A stretch of DNA of 64,000 bases from Streptomyces sp. CC228A (GTDB taxonomy: Bacteria > Actinomycetota > Actinomycetes > Streptomycetales > Streptomycetaceae), in contig NZ_JAJPUI010000004.1 of NCBI RefSeq assembly GCF_021390935.1, positions 186,001 to 250,000 on the forward strand, written 5' to 3'. Made by a program: the position numbers and the translations under genes. The stretch's first letter is position 1; each line of letters opens with the position of its first letter. Positions 8,721 through 16,709 of this stretch are shown in pieces. The notes below the pieces were generated by a model that saw only the letters and a program-made list of their open reading frames with translations, did no database searches and had not been told where the DNA came from.

Positions 8721-9485
8721 TCAGTACTTCGCCCCCACATGGGCGTCCATCAACGCGACGGACGCCCTCCGGGCGACGGAGATGTTGCAGGCGCCTGCCT
8801 GCGTCCAGGCGACGCCGAGCCCGTCCAGGGCGTCGGTGAAGAGCCGCCGGATGTCATCGGACCTGTTGGTGAAGAAGTACCGGGGATACTCGTACCGCTT
8901 CCGGACGCCGCGGATCACCCGCGTGGTCCAGTTGATGGTCCGGCAGCCGTCGGAATGCACGAGTCCCCGGACGAACTCCCACGGGTGCGCGTCGACCACC
9001 GCCTGCTGCCAGGCCTCAAGGGCGATGGGGCGCTCGTGCTTCCGGCCGGGCCCGTGCTGCGGGAAGAGGCAGGTCCAGTGCCGACCGGAGGCCGTCACCG
9101 TCACGCAGCCCTCGTTCCGCACCCTGCACACGGTGCCGTCCGGCCGCACGGCGCGCACGGCCGCCTCGCAGGCGTCGATAAGCCCCGGCCAGGCGTCGGC
9201 GCAGGCGATGCGCAGATACGCGAGGCCCTTCCGGTGGCGCTGCGGGCTTATGCAGCCGTCCCCCAGGTACAGCCCGAGGAGGTACGCGTACTGGGCCCGG
9301 TCGGCGGGCGGGCCGGGGGCCGCGCAGCACCTGGGGCAGGACTCGGGGGAGCGGAGCGGGTCGATACGGCGCTGCCAGGAGCGGATCGTCGAGCGTGAGA
9401 CACCGGTCTGCCGGCTCACCGAGTGCAGGCTGCGTCCCTGGGCGACCAGGGCGAGGGTGGTCCGGCGCACATGCATGTCGTACAT
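8721..9485 (-). CDS. HTH-domain protein with LAGLIDADG homing-endonuclease-like core
   Basis: About 254 residues from ATG 9485 (MYDMHVRRTTLALVAQG). The first 45 residues form a helix-turn-helix (SVSRQTGVSRSTIRSWQRR). A CPRC pair follows, then a core with two LAGLIDADG-like motifs, YLLGLYLGDGCIS and FVRGLVHSDGC, each keeping the acidic residue that binds the catalytic metal. This is the layout of free-standing LAGLIDADG endonuclease-like proteins often annotated in Streptomyces as transcriptional regulators. Whether it cuts DNA is unknown. It lies between pyk and a tRNA gene, a typical home for such elements. No ribosome site is evident; a start at ATG 9476 or an upstream GTG is possible. Confidence 0.72.
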   Translation of the reverse strand: MYDMHVRRTTLALVAQGRSLHSVSRQTGVSRSTIRSWQRRIDPLRSPESCPRCCAAPGPPADRAQYAYLLGLYLGDGCISPQRHRKGLAYLRIACADAWPGLIDACEAAVRAVRPDGTVCRVRNEGCVTVTASGRHWTCLFPQHGPGRKHERPIALEAWQQAVVDAHPWEFVRGLVHSDGCRTINWTTRVIRGVRKRYEYPRYFFTNRSDDIRRLFTDALDGLGVAWTQAGACNISVARRASVALMDAHVGAKY

Positions 9486-9617
9486 GCGGTCGACGGTGGT
9501 GCATGAGGGCGGCGTTGCGGTGGCCGAGCTGCGAGGTTCACCCGGGCGGGTGGCGGCGTTCACGCATGCGGGTGACGGCGACCCGGAAATTCGTGACCTT
9601 GGAATCCTTGGAAAAAG

Positions 9618-9690
9618 TACCCCGGGTGGGATTCGAACCCACGCTAGATGGTGTTTGAGACCATTGCCTCTACCGCTGGGCTACCGGGGC
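9618..9690 (-). tRNA. tRNA with CAA anticodon (nominal tRNA-Leu), class I fold
   Basis: A 73-base cloverleaf can be drawn on the minus strand. The 7-bp acceptor stem (GCCCCGG with CCGGGGT) has a G1-U72 wobble. The D arm contains GCGGTAGA, the anticodon stem ATGGT/ACCAT encloses CTCAAAC, so the anticodon is CAA (codon TTG). The variable region is only 5 bases (CTAGC), and the T arm is GTGGG-TTCGAAT-CCCAC. The 3' CCA is not encoded, as is common in Streptomyces. The anticodon predicts leucine, but bacterial leucine tRNAs are class II with a long variable arm, so the true charging identity is uncertain. Confidence 0.8.
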
Positions 9691-9728
9691 ATCCTTTGAA
9701 ACGAAGGTCACGGGAGACCCTCATGGTT

Positions 9729-9752
9729 CCTACCTTACAGGAGCTAGGTAGG
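9729..9752. promoter_or_regulatory. Inverted repeat upstream of the ANTAR regulator and the tRNA
   Basis: CCTACCT (9729-9735) and AGGTAGG (9746-9752) are exact inverted repeats with a 10-base spacer, in the gap between the divergent tRNA and regulator genes. The right arm overlaps a possible -10 (TAGGCT, 9749-9754). It could be an operator; nothing identifies the binding protein. Confidence 0.4.
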
Positions 9753-9791
9753 CTCATGGGGAGCTGTACCGCCCCGCAAAGAGGAGCCTCC

Positions 9792-10454
9792 GTGACCGCC
9801 CCCGAGTCGCCCCAGCCCGTCGCCGACGACGACGCCCCGTCGCACGTCCCGCCGCTGACGACCCGCGTCGTCATCGCCGAGGACGAGGCCCTCATCCGCC
9901 TCGACCTCAAGGAGATGCTCGAAGAGGAGGGCTACACCGTCGTCGGTGAGGCCGGGGACGGGCAGCGGGCCGTCGAGCTCGCCCGGGAGCTCAGCCCCGA
10001 CCTGGTGATCCTGGACGTGAAGATGCCCGTCCTGGACGGCATCTCCGCCGCCGAGAAGATCGCCGGCGAGTCCATCGCCCCCGTGCTGATGCTGACCGCG
10101 TTCTCCCAGCGCGAGCTGGTCGAGCGGGCGCGGGACGCCGGCGCCATGGCGTACCTCGTCAAGCCGTTCAGCAAGAGCGACGTCGTGCCGGCGATCGAGA
10201 TGGCGGTCTCCCGCTTCGCGGAGCTGCGGGCGCTGGAGAAGGAGGTCCAGGACCTCGCGCAGCGGCTGGAGACGCGCAAGCTGGTGGACAGGGCGAAGAG
10301 CGTCCTGCAGACGCAGTACGGCCTGACGGAGCCGGCCGCGTTCCGGTGGATCCAGAAGACGTCGATGGACCGGCGCATGTCGATGCAGCAGGTGGCGCAG
10401 GCGGTCATCGAGGACGCCGAGGAGAAGAAGGCGGCCAAGGGCGGCGGGCAGTAG
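9792..10454 (+). CDS. pdtaR: ANTAR-domain response regulator (PdtaR-type)
   Basis: A 220-residue response regulator. A receiver domain (residues about 30-145) has the acidic pair in VVIAEDEALIR, the phosphoacceptor Asp75 in VILDVKMPVLDG, and the conserved Lys in YLVKPFSK. A coiled linker (ELRALEKEVQDLAQRLETRK) leads to a C-terminal ANTAR RNA-binding domain (VDRAKSVLQTQYGLTEPAAFRWIQKTS). ANTAR regulators act by antitermination, binding paired hexaloop RNA hairpins. The position beside the pyk–polA–rpsA block matches mycobacterial PdtaR (Rv1626), which is paired with a histidine kinase encoded elsewhere. GTG 9792 has GAGGAG 5 bases upstream. Confidence 0.9.
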   Translation: MTAPESPQPVADDDAPSHVPPLTTRVVIAEDEALIRLDLKEMLEEEGYTVVGEAGDGQRAVELARELSPDLVILDVKMPVLDGISAAEKIAGESIAPVLMLTAFSQRELVERARDAGAMAYLVKPFSKSDVVPAIEMAVSRFAELRALEKEVQDLAQRLETRKLVDRAKSVLQTQYGLTEPAAFRWIQKTSMDRRMSMQQVAQAVIEDAEEKKAAKGGGQ

Positions 10455-10479
10455 GCCGCGTACGACGTGGAAGGGCGAG

Positions 10480-10515
10480 AGGCCCGCCGCGCGCCGTGGG
10501 GCGCGGGGCGGGCCT
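10480..10515. terminator. Bidirectional terminator between pdtaR and livF
   Basis: AGGCCCGCC (10480-10488) pairs with GGCGGGCCT (10507-10515). After one mismatch a further 6 pairs lead to a 4-base loop. It lies between two convergent genes and is followed by TTTCGCC on the + strand. Confidence 0.8.
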
Positions 10516-10527
10516 TTCGCCGTCGGG

Positions 10528-11244
10528 TCAGTCCTCGCCGAGGTAGGCCTTGCGGACGTTCTCGTCGTGGAGGAGGTCCTGGCCGGTGCCGCTGAGGGCG
10601 ATTTCGCCGATCTCCATGACGTAGCCCTGGTCGGCCAGGGCGAGGGCGGCCTGGGCGTTCTGCTCGACGAGCAGGATGGTGGTGCCCTGGGCCTTGAGTT
10701 CCGCGATGGTCGTCATGATCTTCTGCATCATGATCGGGGAGAGGCCCATGGAGGGCTCGTCGAGCATGAGCAGTTTGGGCTGGGACATGAGGGCCCTGCC
10801 CATGGCGAGCATCTGCTGCTCTCCGCCGGAGAGGGTGCCGGCGGCCTGCTTGCGGCGTTCGCCGAGGATGGGGAAGAGGTCGTAGGCCCGCTGGACGTCC
10901 TTGGCGATGCCTTCGGTGTCCTTGCGGAGGAAGGCGCCGAGGAGGAGGTTGTCCTCGATGGACATCCTGGGGAAGATGTGCCGTCCTTCGGGGGAGTGGG
11001 CGAGTCCGAGGGACACGATCTGGTGCGCGGGGTACTTCTTGAGGGATTTGCCGTTGAACTTGATCTGGCCGCTGACGGGCTTGATGAGGCCGGAGAGGGT
11101 GCGCAGGGTGGTCGTCTTGCCGGCGCCGTTGGTGCCGATGAGGGTGACGACCTGGCCTTCCTCGACCTTGAACGAGATGCCCTTGACGGCTTCGATCTTG
11201 CCGTAGGCGACGCGCAGGTCCTCGACTTCGAGCAGTGCGGTCAT
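10528..11244 (-). CDS. livF: Branched-chain amino-acid ABC transporter, ATPase LivF
   Basis: A 238-residue ABC ATPase, one of the two nucleotide-binding subunits of the Liv importer. Walker A is GTNGAGKTT, the signature is LSGGEQQ, Walker B is LLMLDEPSMGL and the switch His region reads LVEQNA, as expected for LivF (Glu-Gln rather than the His of LivG). Its ATG shares four bases with the TGA of livG (ATGA at 11241-11244), provided livG is read in its corrected frame, so translation should be coupled. It is the last gene of the livKHMGF operon and stops just before the terminator it shares with pdtaR. Confidence 0.94.
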   Translation of the reverse strand: MTALLEVEDLRVAYGKIEAVKGISFKVEEGQVVTLIGTNGAGKTTTLRTLSGLIKPVSGQIKFNGKSLKKYPAHQIVSLGLAHSPEGRHIFPRMSIEDNLLLGAFLRKDTEGIAKDVQRAYDLFPILGERRKQAAGTLSGGEQQMLAMGRALMSQPKLLMLDEPSMGLSPIMMQKIMTTIAELKAQGTTILLVEQNAQAALALADQGYVMEIGEIALSGTGQDLLHDENVRKAYLGED

Positions 11245-12589
11245 GCGTCGTTCTCCTTGCCGGAGCCGGTGGCCTTGGCGGAGTCGTGGTCGTCGCCGCG
11301 GGGGGTCGTGGCCGTGGTGTCCGGGGTGGTGGTGCTGTCGGGGGTGTCACCGGCCGTGTCGCCGCCGGTGGTGTCGTCGGCGGGGCCGTCGGTGTCCGCG
11401 TCCGCTGCGTCGTCGGCGCTGTCGCCGGCGGTGGTGGCGGTGGTGGCGGTCTGGTCTTCGGGCGCGGTGTCGCTGCCGGTGTCCGCCGTGTCCGCGTCCT
11501 CGGTCGTGTCCGCCGTGTCGGCGTCGGCCGTGCCCTTGCCGTCCGCGGGGTCCGCGTCGGAGGAGTCCGGTGCCTCTGCGTCAGGGGCGTCCGCCTCCGG
11601 GGCGTCCGAGGCGGCTGCTCCGGGGTGTCCGGCGCGGCCGACCCGGCGGCCTCGGGGGTCTCGGCGTTCTCGGGGGTCTCGGCGGGGGCCGGGTCCGCCG
11701 CGGGTGCGGCTGCGGCGGACGCGCCGTGGGCGTGGGCCTCCGCTGCGGCGACCTCCGCGGCCTCCTCGTCGCCGGGGGCGCCTTCGAAGGGTTCGCCGAG
11801 GTAGGCGGCGATGACGCGTTCGTCGCTCTGGACGGTCTGGCTGTCACCTTCGACGAGCTTCTTGCCCTGGACCAGGACGGCGACCCGGTCGCAGAGGTTG
11901 AAGATGAAGCGCATGTCGTGCTCGATGACGAGGACGGCGATGCCCATGTCCCGGATGGCGAAGACGAGTTCCTCGGTGGCGCGGGTCTCCTGGGGGTTCA
12001 TGCCCGCGGTGGGCTCGTCCAGGAGGAGCAGTCCCGGTTCGCTGGCGAGGGCGCGGGCGATCTCCAGCTTGCGCTGCTCGCCGTAGGGGAGGTTGCGGGC
12101 GAGGTGCTCGGCCTTGTGGTCGAGGCCGACGAACTCCAGGAGTTCCATGGCCCGGGCGCGGGAGGCGGCTTCGGCGCGGTGGAATCCGGGTCCGCGGAGG
12201 AGGGCGGACCAGAGGCCCTCCTTGGTGCGGGTGTGGCGGCCGACGAGCACGTTTTCCAGGACGGTCATGTTGGCGAAGAGCCGGATGTTCTGGAAGGTGC
12301 GGGCGATGCCTGCGGCGGTGACCTTGAAGGACTTGGGCGGGAGGACCTGGCCTTTGTAGCGGACTTCGCCCTCGGTGGGGACGTAGAGGCCGGTGAGGCA
12401 GTTGAAGAAGGTGGTCTTGCCGGCGCCGTTGGGTCCGATGAGGCCGACGATCTCGCCGCTGTTGACGGTGAGGTCGACGTTGCTGACGGCGGTGAGGCCG
12501 CCGAAGCGCATGGTGACGCCGCGTGCGTCGAGGACGGCCTCGCCGGTGGGGGCGGTGGCCTTCGCCGGGGTTTCGGTCTTGGTGGTCAT
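11241..12589 (-). CDS. livG: Branched-chain amino-acid ABC transporter, ATPase LivG, with long acidic tail (frameshift in tail)
   Basis: The first 280 or so residues are a normal LivG: Walker A GPNGAGKTT, signature LPYGEQRKLEIARAL, Walker B LLLLDEPTAGMNP and VIEHDM. The open frame then continues as Arg/Pro/Thr nonsense across livF, which is not credible. If one base is restored in the run of four G at 11622-11625 (+ strand), the frame passes into an Ala/Thr/Asp/Pro/Glu-rich tail ending GSGKENDA, whose TGA overlaps the livF start by 4 bp. The corrected protein is about 449 residues, against about 250-290 for ordinary LivG, so the roughly 170-residue acidic tail is itself unusual. ATG 12589 lies 3 bases after the livM stop. 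Confidence 0.85.
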
Positions 12590-12592
12590 GTG

Positions 12593-14434
12593 TCAGGCAC
12601 CTGCCTTGGTGAGGGTGGCGGGCGCTTCCTCGTTCTCGTGGAACTCGAGCTGGCGGCGGCGGTTCGGGATGAGTCCTTCGGGGCGGAACCGCATGAGCAG
12701 GATGAGGGCGATGCCGAAGGCGAGGAGCTGGTATTCGCCGAGGAACTGGAGCTTGTTGGGGATGAGGAAGAGCAGGGCGGCGCCGACGAGGGGCCCGCTC
12801 ATGGTGCCCATGCCGCCGAGGACGACCGCGGCGAGCAGGAAGGCGGAGTTGGGCGGGATGGGTCCGGCGAAGAGGTACTGCTCGGGTGTCACGGTGTAGG
12901 TGACGTGGGCCTGGACGGTGCCGGCGAGGCCGGCGAGGGCGGCGCCGAGGGCGAAGGCGATGAGCTTGACGCGGAAGCCGTTGATGCCCATGGCGAGCGC
13001 GGCGGTCTCGTCCTCGCGGATGGCGACCCAGGCGCGGCCGATGCGGGAGTCGCCGCTGCGCCGGAAGACGAGGACGACGATGGCCGTGATGACCAGCATC
13101 AGGAGCAGGTAGTTGGCGAAGCGTCCGATGGTGAATCCGGCGATGGTGTGTTCGGCGCCGAAGTCGAATCCGAGGATGTTGAGGTTGGGGATGGACGCGA
13201 TGCCGTTGGAGCCGTTGGTGATGTCGGGGCCGCTGGTGCCGTCGAGGTTCATGACGGTGATGCGGAAGATCTCTCCGAAGCCGAGGGTGACGATGGCGAG
13301 GTAGTCGCCGCGGAGCCGGAGGGTGGGGGCGCCGATGAGGACGCCGAAGATGAGGGAGGCGACGGCTCCGACGAGGACGGCGGCCCAGAAGGGCAGCTGG
13401 ATGCCGAAGGGGGAGGTCGGGGCGCCGGAGACGAGGGCGGCCGCGTAGGCGCCGACGCCGAGGAAGGCGACGTATCCGAGGTCGAGGAGGCCGGCGAGGC
13501 CGACGACGATGTTCAGGCCGAGGGCGACGGTGGCGAAGATGAGGATGTAGACGCCGAGGGTGGCGTACTGGTCGTCGGTCTGGGTGAAGGGGAAGAGCGC
13601 GGCGGCGATGAAGGCGCCGGCGATGGTGAGGCTCTGGTGCTTGCCGGTGATGTAGGTGGCCTGCTGGAGGAGTCCGGCCTTGTGGACGGCGGCGAAGCCG
13701 AGGCCGGCGGTGATGAGGAAGCCGATGAAGAGCTGCTCGTACTCGGTGCCGATGCCGTAGGTGAAGATGCCGAGGGCGGCGGCGAGGAGCGCGGTGATGA
13801 TGAGGATCTCGGCGTACGAGGGGAGGGGCCGGGGCCGCTTGACGGGGCCGGTGGCGAAGGCGGCGCGGAAGGTGGCGAGGCCGCCCCGCGCGCGGTGCTT
13901 GGTGTGCTCCCAGCCGGTGTCGTCGGGGTCGGCGGGGAGGTGCTCGGGGTGGGTGAAGGGGAGGGCGAGGGCGCCGAGGAGGGTGAGGAGGCTGGCGAGG
14001 GCGGCGACGTAGGCGCCGGGTTCGAGGTGGGCGAGTCCGCCGAGCTGGACGGCTATGGCGGTGATCGTGTACCAGGCGGTGCCGAAGGCGGCGAGGGCGG
14101 TGAGCTTGATGGCCGCGTCGGGTCCTGCGGGGGTGAGCCAGCGGGTGCCCTTGACGCCGTAGGAGGACAGGCCGAAGAGGGTGGTGAGGAGGCCGGCGAC
14201 GAGGACCTGCCACTGGAGTCCGCCGGGGTAGCCGTAGACGGTGAGGTTGCCGGGGAAGGCGGGGGTCCAGGTCCAGGCGAGGAAGGCGCTGAGTGCGGTG
14301 ACGGCGCCGCCGCCGGTGGCCAGGGCGCGGGCGGTGCCGGCGGAGGGTACGGGGAGGAGGCCGGCCTGCCGCGGGGCGGCGGGTGCGGTGTCCGCCGTGG
14401 TGGTGGTGCTGGTGTCTGTGGTCATGGTGCTCAC
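12593..14434 (-). CDS. livM: Branched-chain amino-acid ABC transporter permease LivM
   Basis: A 613-residue membrane permease. The C-terminal 330 residues are the conserved LivM core, with many membrane helices and the motif region GDYLAIVTLGFGEIFRI. The N-terminal 280 residues add several more hydrophobic segments (for example AVTALSAFLAWTW and LLTLLGALALPF), giving a protein much longer than the typical 320-420. GTG 14434 overlaps the livH stop as GTGA, indicating translational coupling; an ATG 9 bases further in (MTTDTS) is an alternative start. Third codon positions are almost all C. Confidence 0.92.
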   Translation of the reverse strand: MSTMTTDTSTTTTADTAPAAPRQAGLLPVPSAGTARALATGGGAVTALSAFLAWTWTPAFPGNLTVYGYPGGLQWQVLVAGLLTTLFGLSSYGVKGTRWLTPAGPDAAIKLTALAAFGTAWYTITAIAVQLGGLAHLEPGAYVAALASLLTLLGALALPFTHPEHLPADPDDTGWEHTKHRARGGLATFRAAFATGPVKRPRPLPSYAEILIITALLAAALGIFTYGIGTEYEQLFIGFLITAGLGFAAVHKAGLLQQATYITGKHQSLTIAGAFIAAALFPFTQTDDQYATLGVYILIFATVALGLNIVVGLAGLLDLGYVAFLGVGAYAAALVSGAPTSPFGIQLPFWAAVLVGAVASLIFGVLIGAPTLRLRGDYLAIVTLGFGEIFRITVMNLDGTSGPDITNGSNGIASIPNLNILGFDFGAEHTIAGFTIGRFANYLLLMLVITAIVVLVFRRSGDSRIGRAWVAIREDETAALAMGINGFRVKLIAFALGAALAGLAGTVQAHVTYTVTPEQYLFAGPIPPNSAFLLAAVVLGGMGTMSGPLVGAALLFLIPNKLQFLGEYQLLAFGIALILLMRFRPEGLIPNRRRQLEFHENEEAPATLTKAGA

Positions 14435-15360
14435 GCCCTGTCCGCGACGCGCTCGCCGAGGATGCCCTGGGGCCTGGCGAGGAGTACGACGATGAGGAGG
14501 ATGAAGGCCCAGACGTCGGCCCAGGACTGACCGCCGAGCTGGTGCATGCCGGGGATGTGGCTGATGTAGGCGGTGGCCATGGTTTCGGCGATGCCGAGGA
14601 CGAGGCCGCCGATCATGGCGCCGTAGATGTTGCCGATGCCGCCGAGGACGGCGGCGGTGAACGCCTTGAGGCCGAGGAGGAAGCCCATGCGGTAGTCGAC
14701 CTGGCCGTACTTGAGGCCGTAGGCGACGGCTCCGACGGCGGCGAAGGCGGCGCCGAGGGCGAAGGCGATCACGATGATGCGGTCGGTGTTGACGCCCATC
14801 AGCTTGGCGGTGTCGGGGTCCTGCGCGGTGGCCTGCATGCCGCGGCCGGTGCGGGTGCGCATGACGAAGTAGCCGAGGAGGGCCATGCAGGCGGGGGCGG
14901 CGACGAGGAGGAAGATGTCGCCGGGCTGGATGGTGACGCCGCCGATCTCGAAGGGGCCGCCTTCGAGCTGGGGGAACCGCCGTGCGGAGGTGGCCTCGGG
15001 GTAGAAGCCCCAGACGGCCTGCTGGAGGGCGAGGGAGAGGCCGATGGCGGTGATCAGGGGTGCGAGGCGTGGTCCTCCGCGCAGGGGCCGGTAGGCGAAG
15101 CGTTCCGCCCCGATGGCGACGGTGGTGGCGACGATGACGGCACCGACGATCATGAGTGGCAGGGCGAGCCACATGCTGACGCCGGTGGGGAGGATCAGCC
15201 ACACCGTGAGTGCGCCGAAGCCTCCGGTCATGAAGATCTCGCCGTGGGCGAAGTTGATGAGCTGGACGATGCCATAGACCATCGTGTAGCCGATGGCGAC
15301 CAGCCCGTACATGGATCCCAGGAGCAGGCCGTTGACCAGCTGCTGCGGCAGTTCGTTCAC
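14431..15360 (-). CDS. livH: Branched-chain amino-acid ABC transporter permease LivH
   Basis: A 309-residue permease with about eight membrane segments, starting MNELPQQLVNGLLLGSMYGLVAIG, the usual LivH N-terminus. The family motif LINFAHGEIFMTGGFGA and the loop GLKAFTAAVLGGIGNIYGA are present. GTG 15360 is preceded by GGAGG 8 bases upstream. It pairs with LivM to form the channel. It is separated from livK by a 116-base gap holding a strong hairpin. Confidence 0.94.
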   Translation of the reverse strand: MNELPQQLVNGLLLGSMYGLVAIGYTMVYGIVQLINFAHGEIFMTGGFGALTVWLILPTGVSMWLALPLMIVGAVIVATTVAIGAERFAYRPLRGGPRLAPLITAIGLSLALQQAVWGFYPEATSARRFPQLEGGPFEIGGVTIQPGDIFLLVAAPACMALLGYFVMRTRTGRGMQATAQDPDTAKLMGVNTDRIIVIAFALGAAFAAVGAVAYGLKYGQVDYRMGFLLGLKAFTAAVLGGIGNIYGAMIGGLVLGIAETMATAYISHIPGMHQLGGQSWADVWAFILLIVVLLARPQGILGERVADRA

Positions 15361-15394
15361 CGCATTGTCCTCCGATACTTGGACGTATGTGACA

Positions 15395-15428
15395 CCGCGC
15401 GGGGCGCCTGGTGCGGCGCCCCGCGCGG
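15395..15428 (-). terminator. Hairpin between livK and livH (partial terminator or attenuator)
   Basis: A perfect 14-bp inverted repeat (15395-15408 and 15415-15428) with a 6-base loop lies in the gap between livK and livH, both on the minus strand. Inside an operon such a hairpin usually stops part of transcription and protects the upstream message, so that the binding protein is made in excess over the permeases. That role is inferred from position. Confidence 0.65.
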
Positions 15429-15476
15429 CGGAAGGGGGGTGAAGCGTTGTGGTGTTTCGGTGGATCAGCCGGTGGG

Positions 15477-16709
15477 TCAGCCGGTGAAGGTGCCGGACTC
15501 GACGTCCTTGAAGGCGTCGCCCTCGACGGTGTAGACCGTCAGCTGCTTGTTGGTGGTGTCGCCGAACTCGTCGAAGGAGACCTTGCCGGTGACGCCGTCG
15601 AAGGAGACGCCCTGCATGGCGTCGACGACCTTGGCGCGGGCGTCCTCGGGCAGCTTGCCGTCGTTCTCGTCGACGACCTTCTTGACGGCCTCGATGATGG
15701 CCCAGGCGGAGTCGTAGGCGTAGCCGCCGTAGGCCTCGTAGGCCTCCTTGAAGTTGGCCTTCTTGTAGTTGGCCAGGAACTCCTTGGCGGAGTCGAGCTG
15801 CTCGATCGGGGCGCCGACGGAGGTCGCGATGTCGCCCTGGGAGGAGGCGCCGGCGAGCTTGATGTACTCGGGGCTGTAGAGCGCGTCGCCGCCGGCGACG
15901 ACGACCTTGGCGCCGGCTTCCTTGATCTGCTTGCTCAGCGGGCCGCCGGCGGGGTACTCGCCGCCGTAGTAGACGACGTCGGCGCCGGAGCTCTTGACCT
16001 TGGTGGCGACGGCGCTGAAGTCCTTGGCCTCGGGGTTGATGTGGTCGGTGCCGACGACCTTGCCGCCGAGCTTCTCGAACTCGGCCTTGAAGGTGGCGGC
16101 GAGTCCGGCGCCGTAGGTCTTCTTGTCGTCGATGATGAAGGCCTTGGTCTTCTTGGCCTTGTTGACGATGTACTGGGCGGCGAAGGGGCCCTGGATGGCG
16201 TCGGTGGTGGCGGTGCGGAAGTACGCCTTGAAGCCGCGCTTCTTGTCGCCGCTGTTCCAGTTGGGGCCCTGGGAGAGCGCCGGGTTGGTGTTGGCGGGGG
16301 AGACCTGGACGAGCTTGGCGTCGTCGAGGACCTTCTGCATCGACTCGGCGACGTTGGAGTTCAGCGGGCCGACGACGCCGAGGACGTCCTTGTTGGCGAC
16401 GAGCTTCGAGGCGTTCTGCTGGCCGGAGGAGGGCTGGGCCTGGTCGTCGAGGGCTTCCAGCTTGAAGGTGACGCCGTCGACGTACTTCTTCTCGTTCGCC
16501 GTGCGGACGGCGAGGTCGACGGAGTTCCTGATGCCGAGGCCGAGGGCGGAGAGGTCGCCGGTGAGCGGGGCGTCGAGGCCGATGACGACGGTGGTGTTGC
16601 TGTCGCCGCCGGCGGTGCCGCCGCCGGTGTTGTCGCGCGAACCGCAGGCGGTGAGGGTGAGTGCTCCGGTCAGTACGGTGCTGAGTATGAGCAAGGAACG
16701 GTGTCGCAC
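15477..16709 (-). CDS. livK: Branched-chain amino-acid ABC transporter substrate-binding lipoprotein LivK
   Basis: A 410-residue periplasmic-binding-type protein of the Leu/Ile/Val family. The signal peptide (MRHRSLLILSTVLTGALTLTAC) ends in a lipobox with the cysteine at residue 22, so it should be a membrane-anchored lipoprotein. The mature part begins with a Gly/Ser/Thr linker and VVIGLDAPLTGDLSALG, and carries the VVGPLNSNVAESMQ and SPANTNPAL segments of the binding cleft. GTG 16709 follows AAAGGA by about 8 bases. It is the first gene of the operon; the promoter must lie upstream in the large gap. Confidence 0.93.
   Translation of the reverse strand: MRHRSLLILSTVLTGALTLTACGSRDNTGGGTAGGDSNTTVVIGLDAPLTGDLSALGLGIRNSVDLAVRTANEKKYVDGVTFKLEALDDQAQPSSGQQNASKLVANKDVLGVVGPLNSNVAESMQKVLDDAKLVQVSPANTNPALSQGPNWNSGDKKRGFKAYFRTATTDAIQGPFAAQYIVNKAKKTKAFIIDDKKTYGAGLAATFKAEFEKLGGKVVGTDHINPEAKDFSAVATKVKSSGADVVYYGGEYPAGGPLSKQIKEAGAKVVVAGGDALYSPEYIKLAGASSQGDIATSVGAPIEQLDSAKEFLANYKKANFKEAYEAYGGYAYDSAWAIIEAVKKVVDENDGKLPEDARAKVVDAMQGVSFDGVTGKVSFDEFGDTTNKQLTVYTVEGDAFKDVESGTFTG

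Noticed and set aside
9932..12589. 885-residue reading of livG through livF
   Set aside because: The tail is Arg/Pro-rich and runs across another gene; a one-base correction gives a natural end overlapping the livF start.
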